A stretch of 38,937 nt of DNA, from assembly GCA_900539675.1 (NCBI GenBank), contig UQDJ01000015.1, positions 1 to 38,937 on the forward strand, written 5' to 3'. Positions 31,916 through 38,937 of this stretch are shown one piece after another. Position 1 is the stretch's first letter, and every line of letters starts with the position of its first letter. This DNA comes from an uncultured Coriobacteriaceae bacterium (GTDB taxonomy: Bacteria; Actinomycetota; Coriobacteriia; Coriobacteriales; Eggerthellaceae). Under the pieces are notes generated by a model. It made no database searches. It was not told the origin of the DNA and saw only the letters and a list, made by a program, of their open reading frames with translations. A program made the translations under genes and the position numbers.

Positions 31916-32827
31916 GTGACAAATGAGTTAGGTGGGGAACGCCGAGGTCGCCACGCGCAGCCGCAGCAACCACAGCAGCAGATGCCGCAAACGCAGCAGA
32001 TGCCGCCGCAAGGTCAGCCGCAGCAGCCACAGCAGACTCAGGCTCAGCCTCGCGTTAACCAGGTAGCTTCTCAGCTTTCTGCGTCGCTGCCAGTTGTTAA
32101 CGTGGATTCTTCTCCCCAATATACGGGTAATCCTGTTATCACATTTGAACATGTCACCAAAATTTATGATGCTCAGCCCAACAATCCGGCGCTGAACGAT
32201 ATTTCTCTTCATATTTTCCCCGGTGAATTCGTGTTCTTGGTAGGTCATTCCGGATCCGGTAAGTCTACCTTTATCAATCTGCTAATTCGTCAGATTAAGC
32301 CCACCAAGGGTCGCATTCTTATTGCAGATGAAGATTTGACCAATATGCGCAATTGGCGTGTGCCGTATTTGCGCCGCAATATTGGCTGCGTGTTCCAGGA
32401 CTTTAAGTTGCTGCCGAACAAGACGGTTTTCGAAAACGTTGCGTTCGCACTGGAAGTAATTGGCAAATCTCGTCATGTTATTCGCACGCAGGTACCTGAA
32501 GTTTTGCGCTTGGTTGGCCTGCAGGATAAGATGAACAAGCGTCCTGACCAGCTTTCTGGTGGTGAACAACAGCGCGTTTCTATTGCGCGCGCTATCGTTA
32601 ATCGTCCGCCACTTTTGGTATGCGACGAACCAACGGGTAACTTGGACCCTCAGAATTCTCGCGGCATTATGGACTTGCTTGAACGTATTAATCGTACCGG
32701 CACTACGGTGCTTGTTGCTACGCACGACCGCGAAATGGTAGACAACATGCGCCGTCGCGTTATTGCTCTGGACAAGGGCGTTTTGACGCGCGACCAGGAT
32801 AGAGGGGTGTACGGTTTCGATGTCTAG
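31916..32827 (+). CDS. ftsE: Cell division ATP-binding protein FtsE
   Basis: 303 aa from a GTG at 31916. ABC ATPase that works with FtsX at the divisome to switch on peptidoglycan hydrolases outside the membrane. Motifs: Walker A GHSGSGKSTFINLL, Q-loop in VFQDFKLLPNKTVFENVAFA, signature LSGGEQQRVSIARAI, Walker B LLVCDEPTGNLDPQ, switch ATHDREMV. The usual FtsE is about 230 aa; here about 70 extra residues precede the ABC domain, very rich in Gln and Pro (QPQQPQQQMPQTQQMPPQG). The last 8 bp overlap ftsX. The extension may be disordered or a partner-binding region. Confidence 0.95.
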   Translation: MTNELGGERRGRHAQPQQPQQQMPQTQQMPPQGQPQQPQQTQAQPRVNQVASQLSASLPVVNVDSSPQYTGNPVITFEHVTKIYDAQPNNPALNDISLHIFPGEFVFLVGHSGSGKSTFINLLIRQIKPTKGRILIADEDLTNMRNWRVPYLRRNIGCVFQDFKLLPNKTVFENVAFALEVIGKSRHVIRTQVPEVLRLVGLQDKMNKRPDQLSGGEQQRVSIARAIVNRPPLLVCDEPTGNLDPQNSRGIMDLLERINRTGTTVLVATHDREMVDNMRRRVIALDKGVLTRDQDRGVYGFDV

Positions 32828-33731
32828 TCTGTTTTATTTCTTCCGCGAATCTATTACGGGCTTTACGCGTAACTTGTCTACGACGTTAGGCTCTATCATC
32901 ACAATCTTCTTGTCGCTGTTGATCATTGGTATTTTCTCTGTGTGCGGCGCCATCGTAAACAACGTGGTTGCTTCCGTAGAAAACCAAGTTTCGATTACGG
33001 CATTTGTGAAGGATGGCGCTGCTGAAGCGGATGTCCAGAAAGTAATGGATGAGATTCAGGGCTATCCAGGCGTTGAAAGCGTTACCTTTACCAACAAGGA
33101 TCAGGCGTTGGAAAACTTCCGCAAGTCCACGTCAAACCCTGAAATTGTAGATCAGCTGGACGGTCAGAATCCGCTGCCTGCGTCCATCGACGTACAGCTT
33201 ACTGAAGCTCAAAGCGTTACCGATGTCGCCAATCAGATTGTGGCAAATCCTGCCTTTGATGCTATCGCCGACAATCCGGATGATCCTTCCGACTCACTGA
33301 ACTATGGTCAAAAGACTGTTGATAAGCTGTTTAGCTTGACCAATGCAATTCGTGTAGCAGGTATTGCTCTTATTGCTCTGCTGATCGTTATTGCCTTTAT
33401 CTTTATCAACAACACCATTCGTTTGGCTATTCTTGCTCGTCGTAAGGAAATTGCCATCATGCGTTTGGTTGGCGCTTCCAATGGCTTTATTCGTGGCCCC
33501 TTCTTGGCTGAAGGTTCGCTGCACGCAATTATTGGTGCGCTGTTAGCAATAGGATGTATGGAATTGGCGCGCAACTTCGTGCTTCCGCAGATTTCAACCG
33601 CACTCCCGTGGTTGCCAGTATCACTGGATCTTTCAATGTTTTTGATGATCTACGTGGCGCTGTTGATTGCCGGTTTGGTAATTGGTCTGTTGGGCTCCAT
33701 GTTTGCTATGCGTCGTTACTTGAAGGTCTAG
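32820..33731 (+). CDS. ftsX: Cell division permease-like protein FtsX
   Basis: 303 aa. Four membrane segments are visible: one near the N-terminus (GSIITIFLSLLIIGIFSV), then an extracellular loop of about 130 residues (VSITAFVKDGAAEADVQKVM onward). The later segments are VAGIALIALLIVIAFIF, a segment after LAEGSLHAIIGALLAIGCME, and the C-terminal LMIYVALLIAGLVIGLLG. It ends MRRYLKV. The extracellular loop normally activates a wall hydrolase or a periplasmic partner. Its start overlaps the ftsE end (translational coupling). The S41-like gene follows 6 bp later. Confidence 0.95.
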   Translation: MSSLFYFFRESITGFTRNLSTTLGSIITIFLSLLIIGIFSVCGAIVNNVVASVENQVSITAFVKDGAAEADVQKVMDEIQGYPGVESVTFTNKDQALENFRKSTSNPEIVDQLDGQNPLPASIDVQLTEAQSVTDVANQIVANPAFDAIADNPDDPSDSLNYGQKTVDKLFSLTNAIRVAGIALIALLIVIAFIFINNTIRLAILARRKEIAIMRLVGASNGFIRGPFLAEGSLHAIIGALLAIGCMELARNFVLPQISTALPWLPVSLDLSMFLMIYVALLIAGLVIGLLGSMFAMRRYLKV

Positions 33732-33737
33732 CAGGTA

Positions 33738-34988
33738 GTGAATTCTTTTAAAGAAAAGAAAATAGCTTCCAACAATAAACACAATGCAGGCATCGTGAAA
33801 ATTCTCGGTGCTTGCATTTTCGTATGTTTAGTCTTCTGCTGTGGCTTTGTGGCGCGCGGCAATACTGATCTGCTGAATGCTATGGGATTGTCTACGTTTG
33901 ATACCGAAACGGAAGTAAATCCCGGTATGACCACATCGGGCGATACATCAACGTCGTTAGGTGCTCGGGTGGCAGAAACCGAAGGTATTCTGCAGAAGGG
34001 CAGTATGGAAAACTACAACCTGGATCAGGCAACAGCGAAAACGCTGCCAGCCTTTCTGGGCACTGTTAATGATCCTTACTTGCGCTACTACGACGATTCC
34101 AGCTATCAGGCCTATCTTGCGAGCACTAAAAACCCTGAAGCGGGTATTGGTGTGCTGTTCGGCGAAGAGGATGGCCAGTGCTTTGCAAGTGATGTGTTTG
34201 AAGATTCTCCCGCAGCAGCTGCTGGTATCGAAGCGGGCGATAAGCTGGTTTCCATCGATGGCGAAAGCAGGGGTTCGTGGTCCACGCCCGATGTGTTGCA
34301 AAAGCTATCTCGAGCTGATGGCGATGCGGTATATATCACCTGGGATAGACCGGCAGCTCAATCAGGCGAGCAGGATTACGTCTTTTCAACAACGCTGACT
34401 TTTTCTGCCGCTTCGGAGCAAAATGTAACTATCGATAAGCAGGGCACGGTGGGTATTATTGCGTTGAAGCAATTAACCAGCGACTCTGCTCAACTGGTGG
34501 CCGATGCTATTCGCACCCTTACCGATGAAGGCGTTCATTGTTTTGTGCTGGATTTACGCGATGTGCCAGGTGGCTATTTGAGTCAAGCGGTGGATATTTC
34601 ATCGTTGTTCATTCAAAGTGGCGTGGCGGTTCAGATTGAAACGAATGAAGGGGTGACCACCCGCAGTGCCGATGGCGAATCCATTACGTCTTTGCCCCTT
34701 GCAGTACTGGTAAATGATCGCACGGCAGGTTGCGCCGAAGTGTTAGCGGCTGCCTTGCAGGAGACCGGTAACGCTGAAGTGGTGGGCACGCAGACTCAGG
34801 GCAAGGGCAGTGTTCAGGTAATGCAGCCCCTTTCGTTTGGTGGGGCAAATCGCTACACTGCGGCATACTATCTCACGCCTAATGGGCGAGAAATTAATGG
34901 CAACGGTGTTTCGCCCGACGTGGAGGCAAGCAACGTCTCCACCCAGCAAGAGGTTGCTATTGATGTAGCACGGTCAATGATTCACTAA
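33738..34988 (+). CDS. S41-family (CtpA-like) peptidase homologue lacking the catalytic serine
   Basis: 416 aa with an N-terminal membrane anchor (VKILGACIFVCLVFCCGFVA), then an N-terminal helical part, a PDZ domain (IGVLFGEEDGQCFASDVFED, AAAAGIEAGDKLVSIDGE) and the S41 core (VGIIALKQLTSDSAQLVADA, DLRDVPGGYLSQAVDISSLF, LAVLVNDRTAGCAEVLAAAL, GTQTQGKGSVQ). In active CtpA/Prc the nucleophile is the middle Ser of SASASE, 25 residues before the general-base Lys. Here that position is Gly331 in TAGCAE, with K356 and Q360 retained; a Cys follows at 332. Probably a pseudo-protease or a Cys-dependent variant. CtpB-type genes next to ftsEX are known in other Gram-positives, so a division or wall link is likely. 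Start GTG 33738. Confidence 0.85.
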   Translation: MNSFKEKKIASNNKHNAGIVKILGACIFVCLVFCCGFVARGNTDLLNAMGLSTFDTETEVNPGMTTSGDTSTSLGARVAETEGILQKGSMENYNLDQATAKTLPAFLGTVNDPYLRYYDDSSYQAYLASTKNPEAGIGVLFGEEDGQCFASDVFEDSPAAAAGIEAGDKLVSIDGESRGSWSTPDVLQKLSRADGDAVYITWDRPAAQSGEQDYVFSTTLTFSAASEQNVTIDKQGTVGIIALKQLTSDSAQLVADAIRTLTDEGVHCFVLDLRDVPGGYLSQAVDISSLFIQSGVAVQIETNEGVTTRSADGESITSLPLAVLVNDRTAGCAEVLAAALQETGNAEVVGTQTQGKGSVQVMQPLSFGGANRYTAAYYLTPNGREINGNGVSPDVEASNVSTQQEVAIDVARSMIH

Positions 34989-34998
34989 GGGGGTTAGC

Positions 34999-37050
34999 AT
35001 GGCAAGACGTAGCACGAAAGCACGTCGTCATCCTAAGGCTCGCCCTCAAGGTGTCTTAGAGCTCACCGCTCAAGGATTCGGCTTTGTGAAAACCGCCGAA
35101 GGTGAGTTCTTTATTCCCGCTTCTAAGGTTCATGGTGCCTTTCCGGGTGATTTGGTTGAAGTGGCGCGCCTTTCTTCTCATGATGCGCACGAAGTATCTT
35201 CGCGCAACCGTCCGGAGAAAACTTCTTCGCGCAGGCCCTCTGCGCGCGTTACCAAGGTCCTGATGCGCGCCCGTGACACGCTGGTGGGTCGCTATGAAGT
35301 GGCTGAGCCCTTTGGTGTGGTGGTACCTGAAGATCCGTCCATTCCCTATGACATTTTCACCCTGCGTCGCGACGCGCCTCATGTACATGATGGCGATGTC
35401 GTAGAGGTACAGATTCTCGAATTCCCGTCGCGAAACAGTGCTGCTACAGGCAGAGTCGTGCGCGTGTTAGGCTCTGACGATGATGTTGATATCGCACTCG
35501 ACCTCATCGTTGCTGAACAGCAGTTTGAAACTGAGTTTTCTGAAGGCGTTCTTGAAGAAGCCAAGGCCTGTTCGGTGGATGTTACCGAGGCGCTAGCGCA
35601 GGGATACAGGGATTTGACCGATGAGTTTATCTTTACCATCGATCCCTATGATGCGCGCGACTTTGATGATGCGGTTTCATTTGCTCGCGTTGGCGCAAAC
35701 TTTCGTTTAGGCGTCCATATTGCCGATGTATCGCGCTATGTGCCCTATGGGTCGTTGATTGATTTGGCGGCACGCCGTAGGGCTACATCGGTGTATATGG
35801 TGGACCGGGTGATTCCTATGTTGCCGGAACGCTTGAGCAACGATCTGTGTTCGCTGGTACCAGGGAAAAAGCGCTGCACCATTTCGGTGGAGGCGCTTGT
35901 TTCACCTTCGGGTCGCGTGTTGTCCTTTGATGTGTTTCCATCCATCATCAAATCCAAGGCACGCCTTTCCTATGATCAGGCGCAGGTGCTTTTGGATAAT
36001 CCTCAGGCATCAGGGGCGGAACTTGAGCGCGCAGTCAAGCGCTGCGATGTTGCGCACGGTGCTCTACCGCTTTCTGCGGGCACCCTTGAAACGCTTCGCG
36101 ACAACGTTTCTGGCTTGAACGAGTTGGCCCACATACTGTTTGCCCGCCGTAAAAAAGCAGGCTGCATGGACTTCGATAGGGTGGAAGCTAAGGTGCGTTT
36201 GGATGAAGCGAAGCACCCTATAGAAATAACGTATCGCCGTCGCACAGACGCCACCGAACTGATTGAAGAGGCTATGATTTTGGCCAATCACGTGGTTGCG
36301 AAATACTTGGTGAGACGCAATTTGCCCTGTGTCTTTCGTGTTCATGACGCACCAGATGAAGATGCGCTGCATGCGCTCTATGTTATCTTGCGTGAGTTTC
36401 CGCTGTTTAAGGATGTGGATAAACATCTTTTCTGCGCGGGCAATCCGAAAACATTGCAGGATATTTTGGAACGCGTGGAGGGTTTGCCGCAACAGGAATT
36501 GGTGAATACGCTGTTACTGCGTTCTATGAAGCGTGCAGTGTATCGCACGGAACAAAGTCCGCATTACGGTTTGGCGCTGGATACGTATTGTCATTTCACA
36601 TCGCCTATTCGTCGTTATCCTGACCTGTTGGTGCATCGCATGCTCAAGGAAGCGTTTTTTGGTCACACCGAACAGTTTGAAGCGCAAAAGAACTCTTTGC
36701 CCTGGTTGGCAGAACATTCGTCGGTGATGGAGCGCAAAGCAGAAAAGGCAGCGCGGCAAAGCCAGCTTGTCAAGATTTGCGAATATCTGCAAAACTATAT
36801 TGGCTCCACCTTTGAAGGGGTTATCTCACAGGTATCCACGTTTGGTGCTACCGTGCGCTTGGAAAATACGGCAACGGGCACGCTGTCGCTTGAAGAATTG
36901 GGGGACGAATACTTCTCCTATGATCCACAGCGGCATGTGCTAAGCGGTGTGTCTACGGGGCGTACTTATCGTTTGGGTCAGCGTATTTCGGTGGTGCTGG
37001 TGGGCGCTTATCCGAGAGGTCGCGTTTTGCAATTTAAGTTAGCCGTATAA
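34999..37050 (+). CDS. rnr: Ribonuclease R family exoribonuclease
   Basis: 683 aa. 3'-to-5' processive exoribonuclease of the RNase II/R family, needed for structured-RNA decay and for removing tmRNA-tagged messages; fitting, since smpB is two genes on. The N-terminal basic MARRSTKARRHPKARPQG and cold-shock domains (GVLELTAQGFGFVKTAEGEF) are followed by the RNB core with TIDPYDARDFDDAVSFARVG (four Asp metal ligands), RLGVHIADVSRYVPYGSLID and PERLSNDLCSLVPGKKRCTI. It contains HYGLALDTYCHFTSPIRRYP and ends in an S1 domain. The long Lys-rich tail of E. coli RNase R is missing. AAGGGGG lies seven bases before the ATG. Confidence 0.95.
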   Translation: MARRSTKARRHPKARPQGVLELTAQGFGFVKTAEGEFFIPASKVHGAFPGDLVEVARLSSHDAHEVSSRNRPEKTSSRRPSARVTKVLMRARDTLVGRYEVAEPFGVVVPEDPSIPYDIFTLRRDAPHVHDGDVVEVQILEFPSRNSAATGRVVRVLGSDDDVDIALDLIVAEQQFETEFSEGVLEEAKACSVDVTEALAQGYRDLTDEFIFTIDPYDARDFDDAVSFARVGANFRLGVHIADVSRYVPYGSLIDLAARRRATSVYMVDRVIPMLPERLSNDLCSLVPGKKRCTISVEALVSPSGRVLSFDVFPSIIKSKARLSYDQAQVLLDNPQASGAELERAVKRCDVAHGALPLSAGTLETLRDNVSGLNELAHILFARRKKAGCMDFDRVEAKVRLDEAKHPIEITYRRRTDATELIEEAMILANHVVAKYLVRRNLPCVFRVHDAPDEDALHALYVILREFPLFKDVDKHLFCAGNPKTLQDILERVEGLPQQELVNTLLLRSMKRAVYRTEQSPHYGLALDTYCHFTSPIRRYPDLLVHRMLKEAFFGHTEQFEAQKNSLPWLAEHSSVMERKAEKAARQSQLVKICEYLQNYIGSTFEGVISQVSTFGATVRLENTATGTLSLEELGDEYFSYDPQRHVLSGVSTGRTYRLGQRISVVLVGAYPRGRVLQFKLAV

Positions 37051-37229
37051 TAGCAAATCGTAATCAGTGAAATGCACCCGGATGCTATGGTGCTGTTGAA
37101 CTAAGACCTATCGCTGGGTGCTGTTTGAATGTATGTGGGTAAGCCATGCATCAAGCACAGAGCGCTTAGTTGAGCGCTATGCTTAACAGGTGAATTGAAA
37201 GCGATCGTATTCGTTGAAAGAGGAACACG
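37051..37229. other. Intergenic region rnr / M42 peptidase
   Basis: No gene. A short inverted repeat AGCGCT...AGCGCT (37161-37166, 37173-37178) is present. No terminator with a T-run is seen. Confidence 0.4.
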
Positions 37230-38297
37230 ATGACTAAAGTAGATAAAGCATATTTGAAGAAGTTGGTACAAACGCCGTCGGTAACAGGTACGGAAGAGCG
37301 TGTTGCAGGTATTGTGCGTGATCGCTTACGTGAAGTGGCCGATGAAATTACGACCGATGTCATGGGATCGGTGCAGGCAACCTTAAAAGGTAGCGGCAAG
37401 GCACCTTCGGTTATGATTGCTGCTCATATGGACGAAGTGGGTCTGATGGTTACCCATATTTCTGAAAAGGGCTTTTTGAGCGTATCTTCGGTTGGCGGTG
37501 TGGATGCTGCCATTTTGCCAGGCATGCGTGTGGATGTTCACACGCAGGCAGGTACCTTGCGCGGCGTGGTTGGCCGCAAACCCATTCATCTGATCGAGCC
37601 CGATGAGCGCAAAAAGGTCACTCCTCTCACGGGGCTTGTTATCGATTTGGGCCTGCCTGCAAAACGTGTCAAAGAAATGGTACGCGTGGGTGATGTGATC
37701 AACTATGGTGTTGGTTTCGAAAAATTTGGCAAGGGCATGGCTGTTTCACGCGCGTTTGACGATAAGGCGGGCGTCTATGTGATTACCCGTGTTATGGAAG
37801 AACTTAAGGCTGTGGGCGGTGCTAAGGGTGACTACATCTGTGCAGCTACGGTCCAAGAAGAAATTGGCTTGCGTGGCGGTTCCACATCTGCCTATGGGGT
37901 AAATCCCGATGTGGCTATTGCACTGGATGTGACGCATGCAACCGACTACCCGGGTATCGACCAAAGTCGCTACGGCAAAATACTTTGTGGTCAGGGTCCC
38001 GTTATTGCGCGTGGCCCCAATATCAACCCGGTGGTATTTGAGCGTCTGTGCGCTGCGGCAGAAGCTGAAGGTATCAAGGTGCAGTTCGAAGCTGAGCCGG
38101 GCGTAACCGGTACCGATGCGGGCGCGATGCAGGTGCAGCGCGGCGGTAGGGCATCCGGTGTGGTGTCCATTCCACTTCGCTACATGCATACACCTACCGA
38201 AGTTTTGAAATTATCCGATCTTGAACAAACGGTGGCACTTTTAAAGCGCTTTATTCTTGATTTGGACGAAGATGTTTCATTTGTGCCTGGGATGTAA
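37230..38297 (+). CDS. M42-family metallo-aminopeptidase
   Basis: 355 aa. Cytosolic, dinuclear metal peptidase of the glutamyl-aminopeptidase/TET group (the family is sometimes annotated 'endoglucanase' or 'cellulase M', which is misleading). Metal ligands are seen: AAHMDEVGLMV (His, Asp), SRAFDDKAGVYV (bridging Asp), ATVQEEIGLRGG (catalytic and ligand Glu pair), IALDVTHATDY (Asp), and PLRYMHTPTEV (His). The insert domain between positions ~70 and ~165 is typical. The stop and the smpB ATG are 3 bp apart, so the two are co-transcribed. The start has AAAGAGGAAC upstream. Confidence 0.93.
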   Translation: MTKVDKAYLKKLVQTPSVTGTEERVAGIVRDRLREVADEITTDVMGSVQATLKGSGKAPSVMIAAHMDEVGLMVTHISEKGFLSVSSVGGVDAAILPGMRVDVHTQAGTLRGVVGRKPIHLIEPDERKKVTPLTGLVIDLGLPAKRVKEMVRVGDVINYGVGFEKFGKGMAVSRAFDDKAGVYVITRVMEELKAVGGAKGDYICAATVQEEIGLRGGSTSAYGVNPDVAIALDVTHATDYPGIDQSRYGKILCGQGPVIARGPNINPVVFERLCAAAEAEGIKVQFEAEPGVTGTDAGAMQVQRGGRASGVVSIPLRYMHTPTEVLKLSDLEQTVALLKRFILDLDEDVSFVPGM

Positions 38298-38300
38298 GGT

Positions 38301-38768
38301 ATGACACAGAAATCTGAAAAGACTATCGCAAAGAATCGTCGTGCGTTTCATGATTACGAAATCGTGGATACGCTAGAAGTTGGCATGGTGCTCACGGGCA
38401 CCGAAGTGTGCTCGCTGCGCGAAAACAACTGCCAGCTTACCGATTGTTTTGCGCTCATTCGAAAGGGCGAAGTGTGGCTTAATAATCTACACATTGCCCC
38501 CTATAGTCATGGCAATTTGAATAATCCTGATCCTGATCGCAAGCGCAAGCTGTTGCTGCATCGCAAAGAAATTCGCGATTTGGAGCGCAAGACGCAGGAA
38601 AAGGGCATGGCGCTGGTACCCATTAAGATGTATTTCGATCGCAACGGCAGGGTAAAACTGGAATTGGCGGTTGCGCGTGGCAAGAAGCTCTACGATAAGC
38701 GTGCCTCCATGGCTGAGCGTGACTCAAAACGTGAAATTGAACGCGCTATGAAGCATCGTTATCGCTAG
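38301..38768 (+). CDS. smpB: SsrA-binding protein SmpB
   Basis: 155 aa. Binds tmRNA and brings it to stalled ribosomes for trans-translation. It shows KTIAKNRRAFHDYEIVDTLE, GMVLTGTEVCSLRENNCQLT (the conserved GxE(V) and SLRE motif), HIAPYSHGNLNNPDPDRKRK, LLLHRKEI, and the basic C-terminal tail KLYDKRASMAERDSKREIER, which reads the empty mRNA channel. The tail ends normally (AMKHRYR). tmRNA (ssrA) often follows smpB but the window ends with another ORF. Confidence 0.97.
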   Translation: MTQKSEKTIAKNRRAFHDYEIVDTLEVGMVLTGTEVCSLRENNCQLTDCFALIRKGEVWLNNLHIAPYSHGNLNNPDPDRKRKLLLHRKEIRDLERKTQEKGMALVPIKMYFDRNGRVKLELAVARGKKLYDKRASMAERDSKREIERAMKHRYR

Positions 38769-38783
38769 GGAAAAGGGGCTTGT

Positions 38784-38937
38784 ATGAACGAAGACGTATT
38801 GAAAATGATCGACACGCTTCATGCGCGATTGGATGACGTGCGCGATGCAGTGCTTGAACTTCCCTGTGAAGCCTCTGAATACGTGGGTAAGCTTGATAAG
38901 ATTGATGACAAGGTGTACTTGTTGGAGCTTGAAATTG
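38784..38937 (+). CDS. Hypothetical protein, partial (runs off the right edge)
   Basis: A frame from ATG 38784, with AAGGGG nine bases upstream, stays open to the window edge (51 codons). It reads MNEDVLKMIDTLHARLDDVR, DAVLELPCEASEYVGKLDKI, DDKVYLLELEI. The composition is acidic and helical, compatible with a small coiled-coil protein. I do not recognise the family. It is 15 bp after smpB, same strand, so probably in the same transcript. Confidence 0.7.
   Translation, partial: MNEDVLKMIDTLHARLDDVRDAVLELPCEASEYVGKLDKIDDKVYLLELEI

Overview
The window looks like part of a chromosome of a Gram-positive anaerobe of the class Coriobacteriia (Actinomycetota), probably the Eggerthella/Cryptobacterium side of the class. 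The evidence is a mid-GC composition, a split transketolase, an ftsE-ftsX-S41 peptidase-RNase R-M42 peptidase-smpB run, a BTAD-type regulator beside secA, and large sortase-anchored B-repeat surface proteins. The genus is an inference and was not checked.

Left accessory part (1-8010): a partial Phd/YefM-type antitoxin at the edge, then a very large cell-wall surface protein on the minus strand split into two reading frames by a frameshift near 3770. Next come a small RelA/SpoT-type HD hydrolase with a coupled upstream ORF, and remnants of a DUF4143 ATPase and another gene.

CRISPR part (7665-12450): a type II-C system with a compact 989-aa Cas9 on the plus strand, cas2 and cas1 on the minus strand converging on it, and a tiny array (3 repeats, 2 spacers) next to the start of cas1. 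A candidate anti-repeat lies upstream of cas9.

Accessory graveyard (12450-21290): mostly fragments. They include an aldo/keto reductase, a TipAS-like chimera, a type ISP restriction-methylase, polymorphic-toxin tails with immunity-type genes, and a DUF4143 ATPase. Intact genes are a zinc-ribbon ADP-ribosylglycohydrolase, a GmrSD-like DUF262/HNH protein and two small immunity-like genes. A 198-bp direct repeat (6686-6883 and 17499-17696) brackets the whole CRISPR locus and carries a long palindrome.

Core part (21307-38937): guaA (minus), then on the plus strand a BTAD regulator, secA, prfB, the two transketolase subunits, ftsE, ftsX, an S41-family protein that lacks the usual catalytic serine, rnr, an M42 peptidase, smpB and the start of one more gene. 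Secretion, translation termination, division-linked wall turnover, RNA decay and trans-translation genes are thus clustered in one direction.

The best leads for something new are the S41 pseudo-protease coupled to FtsEX, the direct repeats with palindromes around the CRISPR locus, the RNA-guide layout of the II-C system, and the 12-bp inverted repeats upstream of the BTAD regulator.
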